This document shows positions 59,258 through 64,000 of a stretch of 64,000 nucleotides of DNA, piece by piece. The notes beneath the pieces were generated by a model. The model searched no databases and had not been told where the DNA came from. It was given only the letters and a program-made list of their open reading frames with translations. Positions within the stretch are counted from its first letter, which is position 1, and each line of letters starts with the position of its first letter. A program made the position numbers and the translations under genes. Source of the stretch: Hazenella coriacea (lineage in GTDB: Bacteria; Bacillota; Bacilli; Thermoactinomycetales; Thermoactinomycetaceae); NCBI RefSeq assembly GCF_004341825.1, contig NZ_SMAG01000002.1, positions 124,001 through 188,000 on the forward strand, given 5' to 3'.

Positions 59258-60781
59258 ATGGAACAATATTTACTCGACTTTAATTGGAAGGTGATGGCTC
59301 CAGAGCTAATCATCGTCTCTGCCGCCGCCCTTCTGTCGTTGATTGATCTATTGTTTAAAGAGCATGCTTCCCGAAAGTGGATTGGCATCTTAGGTTTTTT
59401 GGCTGTCATTGCAGCTGAGAGTTGGGTTATTTACCACCTAGATGCGCCTGCTTATCAAATTTTAGGTGATACCTATCGGGTCGATGCGTTAAGTATGACG
59501 TTTAAAGCCATCATTTTGGCGGGAGCCGCTCTTGTCCTCTTATTATCTCTTTCGGTTCATAAGAGAAATTTAGAGACAAGTGAAGGAGAGTTTTATTATC
59601 TTTTTTTAACGGCTACTTTGGGTGCAATGATGATGGTATCTTCAGCCGATTTCATTACGCTATATGTAGGATTAGAGTTACTAAGTATCTCATCCTATAT
59701 CTTGGTAGGAATTCGCAAAAAACATCTTCAATCGAATGAAGCAGCTTGGAAGTATCTCGTTCTAGGAGGTGTATCCTCCGCCTTCATTCTGTACGGGATG
59801 TCATTTGTCTATGGCTTGACGGGTAGTACCAATTTATTTATCGTTCAGCAACGGTTGATGGAAGTATACACTCAATATGACATGTTTGTTATTCTATCAT
59901 TATTTTTAATGATGGTTGGCTTTGGTTTTAAGATCGCCACAGTTCCATTTCAAATGTGGGCACCCGATGTTTATCAAGGAGCCATGACCCCTGTTACTGC
60001 CTTTTTGGCTGTGGTCTCTAAAACAGCTGCATTTGCTTTTGTCATCCGGATCATTTTGATCGCTTATATGGTGTTGATTAACTATCAACAGTGGACAGAG
60101 ATCGTGATGCCGATGCTGATGATTATTGCTGCTGCTTCCATGATTGTGGGGAATATCGTAGCCTTAAAGCAGACTGATATCAAGCGCCTCATGGCTTACT
60201 CAAGCATCGCACAAGCTGGGTATATTCTAGTTCCATTAATCACGTTGAGTAATTTGCTTTTTTCAGCAACCGTTTTTTATCTGATTGCCTATCTACTGAT
60301 GACGTTAGGTGTGTTTGCCATCATCCAGACTGTAACCAGTAAGATGAAGACCAGTGAGTTAAAAGCTTTTGCAGGTCTCCATCAACGCTCCCCTTGGCTA
60401 GCTGCGGGGATGACTGTGTTATTAATCTCATTGGCAGGTTTACCTTTAACGGCTGGATTTATTGGTAAATTTTATCTGATCACCAATACGTTCCTCGTCG
60501 GTAAGTTTTGGCTGGCAGGTGTGATGATTTTAACTACAGTCATTTCGTATTACTACTATTTTGGTATCATTCGCCAGATGTACTTCCGTTCTCCAGTGGA
60601 TGGAGAGAAAGTGGCTATTCCTTTTACAACTGCTTTTGTGATCCTAGTGGGAGTGGTTGGAACAATCGGCTTGGGTGTGGCTCCTGATTGGCTACTAACT
60701 GAACTGGGTTCGATCAATTGGGGTTCAGGGTTTAACTTAGCCGAAAATGTGAATCCAGCTACTTTATTGGAACAGAAATAA
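59258..60781 (+). CDS. nuoN: NADH-quinone oxidoreductase subunit N
   Basis: Third antiporter-like subunit, 507 residues. GLELLSISSYILVGIRK, FKIATVPFQMWAPDVYQGAMTPVTAFL and MAYSSIAQAGYILV are the signatures. Last gene of the operon; a strong terminator follows. Confidence 0.96.
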   Translation: MEQYLLDFNWKVMAPELIIVSAAALLSLIDLLFKEHASRKWIGILGFLAVIAAESWVIYHLDAPAYQILGDTYRVDALSMTFKAIILAGAALVLLLSLSVHKRNLETSEGEFYYLFLTATLGAMMMVSSADFITLYVGLELLSISSYILVGIRKKHLQSNEAAWKYLVLGGVSSAFILYGMSFVYGLTGSTNLFIVQQRLMEVYTQYDMFVILSLFLMMVGFGFKIATVPFQMWAPDVYQGAMTPVTAFLAVVSKTAAFAFVIRIILIAYMVLINYQQWTEIVMPMLMIIAAASMIVGNIVALKQTDIKRLMAYSSIAQAGYILVPLITLSNLLFSATVFYLIAYLLMTLGVFAIIQTVTSKMKTSELKAFAGLHQRSPWLAAGMTVLLISLAGLPLTAGFIGKFYLITNTFLVGKFWLAGVMILTTVISYYYYFGIIRQMYFRSPVDGEKVAIPFTTAFVILVGVVGTIGLGVAPDWLLTELGSINWGSGFNLAENVNPATLLEQK

Positions 60782-60824
60782 GGAGTAAACTTAGAACTGT
60801 AATCAAACATTTTGTTAAATATTT

Positions 60825-60863
60825 GAATACCCCGTTTCCAAACGACTTGGAGACGGGGTATTC
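60825..60863 (+). terminator. Terminator of the nuo operon
   Basis: GAATACCCCGTTTCCAA pairs with TTGGAGACGGGGTATTC. Very stable stem, short T-rich tail. Confidence 0.85.
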
Positions 60864-60987
60864 TAAAGTTTGTAAAGAAAGATCAGATATCGGAGTGAGT
60901 CAATCTTTAGAAAACTAGTAATCACAGAATGATCAACATAGCTGTATTTCTCTCTACTCTGTTCACTTCTTTCAGAAAGCCTAGGTA

Positions 60988-61166
60988 CTCGACTTGAGCA
61001 AAATAACTTGAATCAATTAGAAGTCGAGTAGTTTGATTCATTGAGCCTAGGAGGGGAGATAGTTCTCTGACGAACGACTTTTGCGGATCCGCTATGAGAG
61101 TGAGACAGAGAAACAGCGCCCCTGACAGGATCTAGATCCATATGCAATTAAAATGCTCAAGTCGAG
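60988..61166 (+). repeat. Dispersed repeat family R1, copy D (intact ends)
   Basis: 179 bases. The ends are a perfect 13-base inverted repeat, CTCGACTTGAGCA and TGCTCAAGTCGAG. Inside are GAGCCTAGGAGGGGAGA, the central hairpin TTCTCTG/CAGAGAA around ACGAACGACTTTTGCGGATC, AAACAGCGCCCC and GGATCTAGATCCATATG. It lies between the nuo terminator and ywzB. Confidence 0.88.
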
Positions 61167-61246
61167 CTAGCTAAAAAACTTTGCGAATGTATCGATTTTC
61201 TTGTACCATGGTTTCATATGGTGAACCTCTTTTTAAAGGAGTGCAT

Positions 61247-61492
61247 ATGATGGGGGGAGCGAATATCTTCGGGGTTTACGCCTTGATCAATACTTGCTTG
61301 TCATTACTATGTATGGTTGTTTGTTGGTGGGTGCTATCTGGTATTCGTATTGAAAAGATTTTTCGCACCCAACATACTGTGAGAGCCCGTGCACTATTAA
61401 TTATTTTATCGATTGTTTTAGGCCATCTTCTCGCTTCCTTTTTTATCGATTATTTAGATTGGTCGAGATCGATTGGTAGGCTATTTGTATAA
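61247..61492 (+). CDS. ywzB: DUF1146 family membrane protein (YwzB-like)
   Basis: 81 residues, two hydrophobic helices with a basic segment between (SGIRIEKIFRTQHTVRARAL). Matches the DUF1146/YwzB pattern and position just before ywmB in B. subtilis. SD AAAGGAG; two consecutive ATG codons. Function unknown. Confidence 0.8.
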   Translation: MMGGANIFGVYALINTCLSLLCMVVCWWVLSGIRIEKIFRTQHTVRARALLIILSIVLGHLLASFFIDYLDWSRSIGRLFV

Positions 61493-61655
61493 GGTCTATT
61501 CGATTCATAGCAGAATTAAACACTTCATAGTCAGCGTTTAACGAAGAATAGCCCAGATCAGTAATTTTTCAAGGAACAGCCTCTAGTCGAGAAAAGTATA
61601 AACTCTCCTGCAGTTGTGAAAAATGGGACTAATGAAAGAAGTAGGGGAGATTAAA

Positions 61656-62384
61656 ATGAAATATTTTTCAATGATTCAGGCTGGACTTTGGTTATTATTC
61701 AGTTTTTGCCTCGTAGGCTCTCAAATGAAGTTGGAGCCTGAAGAAATTTTACTGAACACGATACGAGAAATGGGTGTACAACCGGAAATCGCAGTTTTAC
61801 ACCATGGATCACGAGTAGAACAGGGATTGTCATCGAAACAACTTGATTCATTTGTTGTTCAGCTGATGAATAGTCTACAATTAAAGAATAAGAAAAAAGA
61901 AACGAATCGAGATGGCATCAAATATATAGCAACAGGAAAAATCGGACGAAACATAAACATAGATTTACACGTTATCAACGATGAACCCACAAGTACATGG
62001 ATGAAACCTTATATCTCGATTCAACTTAAAAGTCGTGGCCAGACAGATTCAGAATGGCTTCGGGCTCGTAACATAATCGTACATGCTCTTCAATCAAATG
62101 GACTGATACCTAAGCTTCATATCTCTTTTCAAGGATCGATGAAGAACATGTCTTCCCGCTTAGAACAACCCATTGTTCAAGCGTTAAAAAAGTTACATGC
62201 CACAGAGATTGAATCGATGCGAACAAGCCATACAGTAAGTATATCTGCATATTCCCCACAGTTACCTGATCGATTAAAGACAGGTGGTGGTTGGATGAAT
62301 GTACAGGTTGCTTCTAGATGGAGCCACGATAATCAACGGCTGATCTTTACGATCGGAACGCCGATTATCACCATAGAATACTAG
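61656..62384 (+). CDS. ywmB: YwmB family (DUF1779) putative secreted protein
   Basis: 242 residues with an N-terminal hydrophobic signal segment (about residues 4-20), then a mixed alpha/beta domain. The family is described structurally as TATA-box-binding-protein-like, with no known function. It sits directly before murA and spoIID as in B. subtilis, which suggests an envelope or sporulation role (inference). ATG 61656 is chosen for its SD (TAGGGGAGA). Confidence 0.82.
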   Translation: MKYFSMIQAGLWLLFSFCLVGSQMKLEPEEILLNTIREMGVQPEIAVLHHGSRVEQGLSSKQLDSFVVQLMNSLQLKNKKKETNRDGIKYIATGKIGRNINIDLHVINDEPTSTWMKPYISIQLKSRGQTDSEWLRARNIIVHALQSNGLIPKLHISFQGSMKNMSSRLEQPIVQALKKLHATEIESMRTSHTVSISAYSPQLPDRLKTGGGWMNVQVASRWSHDNQRLIFTIGTPIITIEY

Positions 62385-62404
62385 TTCATGCGGAGGGAAG
62401 ACAC

Positions 62405-63712
62405 TTGGAAAAAATCATTGTTCAGGGTGGGGCACGTTTAAGAGGAAGAGTAAAAGTACATGGGGCTAAAAACGCCGTACTCCCTCTCATTGCCGCTTCT
62501 ATACTCGCTTCACGCGGAGATATTACTATTTTAGATGTTCCTATGCTCGAAGATGTAAAAACGATTACCCAGATGCTAGAACGTCTAGGAATCTCAGTCG
62601 AAATAGGAAACGATGAGTTGAAGATTAATGCTGAGAAGCTCAATACCTCCACCGCTTATGATCTTGACGATCTTGTACGTAAAATGCGTGCTTCTTTTAT
62701 TGTGATGGGTCCTTTACTTGCACGGAAAAAGCATGCTCGTATTCCATTACCAGGTGGTTGTGCCATTGGGAGTCGTCCGATTGACCTTCATCTCAAAGGA
62801 TTAGAAGCGATGGGGGTTACCTTTGATATTACCCAAGGACATATCGAAGGACATGTGGCTGATCGTCTCAAAGGGGCAACGATTTATCTGGACTTTCCAA
62901 GTGTAGGAGCAACGCAAAATATTATGATGGCTGCTACTCTTGCTGAAGGCAGAACCGTCATAGAAAATGCCGCTTGTGAACCAGAAATTATCGACTTGGC
63001 TAACTTCCTCAATGTGATGGGAGCTAAAGTACGTGGTGCTGGGACTGATGAGATTCGGATTGATGGAGTAGATATTCTCAGAGGGACTGAATACACAGTA
63101 ATTCCAGATCGGATTGAGGCTGGAACTTATATGGTAGCTGCCGCTGCCACCCGTGGAGAAGTATTTATCGAAGGAGCTATTTCTGATCATCTGACCCCTC
63201 TCATTGCCAAAATGCGTGAAATGGGTGTTCATGTATTGGATGGAGAAAATGGGATTCATGTACGTGCAGATGGAGAGTTAAAGCCGATTGATGTAAAAAC
63301 CCTTCCCCATCCTGGCTTCCCAACAGATATGCAATCACAAATGATGGCATTAATGCTGACGGCTAAGGGAACAAACATCTTGACTGAAACCGTATTTGAA
63401 AACCGGTTTATGCATGTAGAAGAGTTAAAACGGATGGGTGCAAAAATAAAAATTGATGGACGAAGCGCAATCATTGAAGGTGGACGTCCTCTTTCAGGTG
63501 CACAAGTAAAAGCGACTGACTTACGTGCAGGAGCCGCCTTGATCATCGCTGGATTAACAGCAAATGGAGTCACAGAACTAACAGAACTTCTTCATGTGGA
63601 TCGAGGATACGTAGATATTGTAGGGAAGTTTAGTGGACTGGGTGCTCAGATTAAGCGCGTTCATGTAGAAGATGAGAAAGAGACTTCTGTTCACCAACAT
63701 TTTTATGCCTAA
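62405..63712 (+). CDS. murA: UDP-N-acetylglucosamine 1-carboxyvinyltransferase
   Basis: First committed enzyme of peptidoglycan synthesis and target of fosfomycin. 435 residues. Catalytic residues are intact: Lys22 in GAKNAV, Cys119 (E. coli Cys115) in [14 protein letters not shown], Asp in FPTDMQSQ and Arg in DLRAGAALI. The start is TTG behind CGGAGGGAAG. As the other MurA-like gene in the window lacks these residues, this is probably the working copy. Confidence 0.97.
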   Translation: MEKIIVQGGARLRGRVKVHGAKNAVLPLIAASILASRGDITILDVPMLEDVKTITQMLERLGISVEIGNDELKINAEKLNTSTAYDLDDLVRKMRASFIVMGPLLARKKHARIPLPGGCAIGSRPIDLHLKGLEAMGVTFDITQGHIEGHVADRLKGATIYLDFPSVGATQNIMMAATLAEGRTVIENAACEPEIIDLANFLNVMGAKVRGAGTDEIRIDGVDILRGTEYTVIPDRIEAGTYMVAAAATRGEVFIEGAISDHLTPLIAKMREMGVHVLDGENGIHVRADGELKPIDVKTLPHPGFPTDMQSQMMALMLTAKGTNILTETVFENRFMHVEELKRMGAKIKIDGRSAIIEGGRPLSGAQVKATDLRAGAALIIAGLTANGVTELTELLHVDRGYVDIVGKFSGLGAQIKRVHVEDEKETSVHQHFYA

Positions 63713-63782
63713 CTCGTTTGAACTCTCAACGAATAAGCAGAAATTACCTAGGACGTCGACAATCCAATCATAAGAAAAGAAA

Positions 63783-63820
63783 AAGCAGGTGAGTCTATGC
63801 TAGACTTTACCTGTTTTTTC
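63783..63820 (+). terminator. Terminator of murA
   Basis: GCAGGTGAGTCTA pairs with TAGACTTTACCTG (one mismatch region), followed by TTTTTTCTTTTT. Confidence 0.8.
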
Positions 63821-63904
63821 TTTTTCTAGTTTATTGTTCTAAGTAAGTGATTTACTTTCATAGTTTAGTAGTAAAGATTAAGACAAGAAACGGAGGCGGA
63901 AAAA

Positions 63905-64000
63905 TTGCAGAAGCGAATTATTTTTCTTTTTGTGATACTAACTCTTATGATTTTGCTTGTCCCTACCCTCTTGGTCACGACCTTTTCTGAATCGACTGAT
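63905..64000 (+). CDS. spoIID: Stage II sporulation protein D, N-terminus (cut by window edge)
   Basis: Only 32 codons are visible. TTG 63905 follows GGAGGCGG. The peptide starts with Lys/Arg and then a single long hydrophobic segment (IIFLFVILTLMILLVP), as in membrane-anchored SpoIID, the peptidoglycan hydrolase that drives engulfment. The identification rests on synteny with ywmB-murA and this N-terminus; no catalytic part is present. Confidence 0.7.
   Translation, partial: MQKRIIFLFVILTLMILLVPTLLVTTFSESTD

Overview
The window is a contiguous stretch of a spore-forming Bacillota chromosome. The gene order closely follows the Bacillus subtilis segment fadF - rpoE - pyrG - spo0F - fbaA - tal - murA2 - glpX - rho - rpmE - tdk - prfA - prmC - spoIIR - ywlB/C - mntP - ywlE - rpiB - ywlG - glyA - upp - atp operon - ywzB - ywmB - murA - spoIID. 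Spo0F, SpoIIR, a KapD-like protein and the start of SpoIID show that it sporulates. Moderate GC, many TTG/GTG starts behind strong Shine-Dalgarno (SD) sequences, a complete nuo operon and a fused isobutyryl-CoA mutase suggest a member of Bacillales outside Bacillus proper. Thermoactinomycetaceae is my best guess, but this is inference. No prophage, CRISPR array, transposase, rRNA or tRNA gene was seen.

Layout. 1-11.9 kb: acyl-CoA catabolism (the 3' end of a FadF-like iron-sulfur oxidoreductase, then thiolase, 3-hydroxyacyl-CoA dehydrogenase, two acyl-CoA dehydrogenases, MeaB GTPase, TetR regulator, IcmF), with uppP between. 12-14.4 kb: RNA polymerase delta and CTP synthase, the latter behind a leader that looks like the CTP-sensing reiterative-transcription attenuator. 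14.5-19.8 kb: accessory stretch without the B. subtilis order (DinB-like protein, FMN-riboswitch-controlled RibU, a 55-residue membrane peptide, SemiSWEET, an orphan cytochrome oxidase subunit IV, GNAT, KapD-like exonuclease). 20-28.8 kb: Spo0F, two lysine-fermentation-type enzymes (Kal, Kce), central carbon enzymes (FbaA, Tal, GlpX), a MurA paralogue without its catalytic residues, Rho and a LysM/M23 peptidase. 28.9-42.6 kb: translation and housekeeping genes. 42.9-50.2 kb: the F1Fo ATP synthase operon. 50.7-60.8 kb: an 11-subunit complex I operon (nuoABCDHIJKLMN) without the NADH-oxidising NuoEFG. 61.2-64 kb: ywzB, ywmB, murA and the start of spoIID.

How it fits together. The first 12 kb would turn short and branched acyl-CoAs into acetyl-CoA and interconvert butyryl- and isobutyryl-CoA. 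Kal would feed crotonyl-CoA into the same pathway. Electrons would go through the acyl-CoA dehydrogenases and FadF-type protein, and through complex I, to a respiratory chain that drives the neighbouring ATP synthase.

The most unusual items are non-coding or degenerate. They are (i) a family of about 180-bp intergenic repeats, four copies all in the same orientation, with terminal inverted repeats and a hairpin kept by a compensatory base change; (ii) a second, two-copy hairpin repeat; (iii) a 139-bp fold-back element upstream of the atp promoter; (iv) a MurA paralogue in which the Lys22, Cys115 and Arg120 equivalents are all replaced; (v) a YwlE-type arginine phosphatase with about 75 extra residues next to its catalytic Asp loop; and (vi) a structured, attenuator-like leader in front of nuoA.
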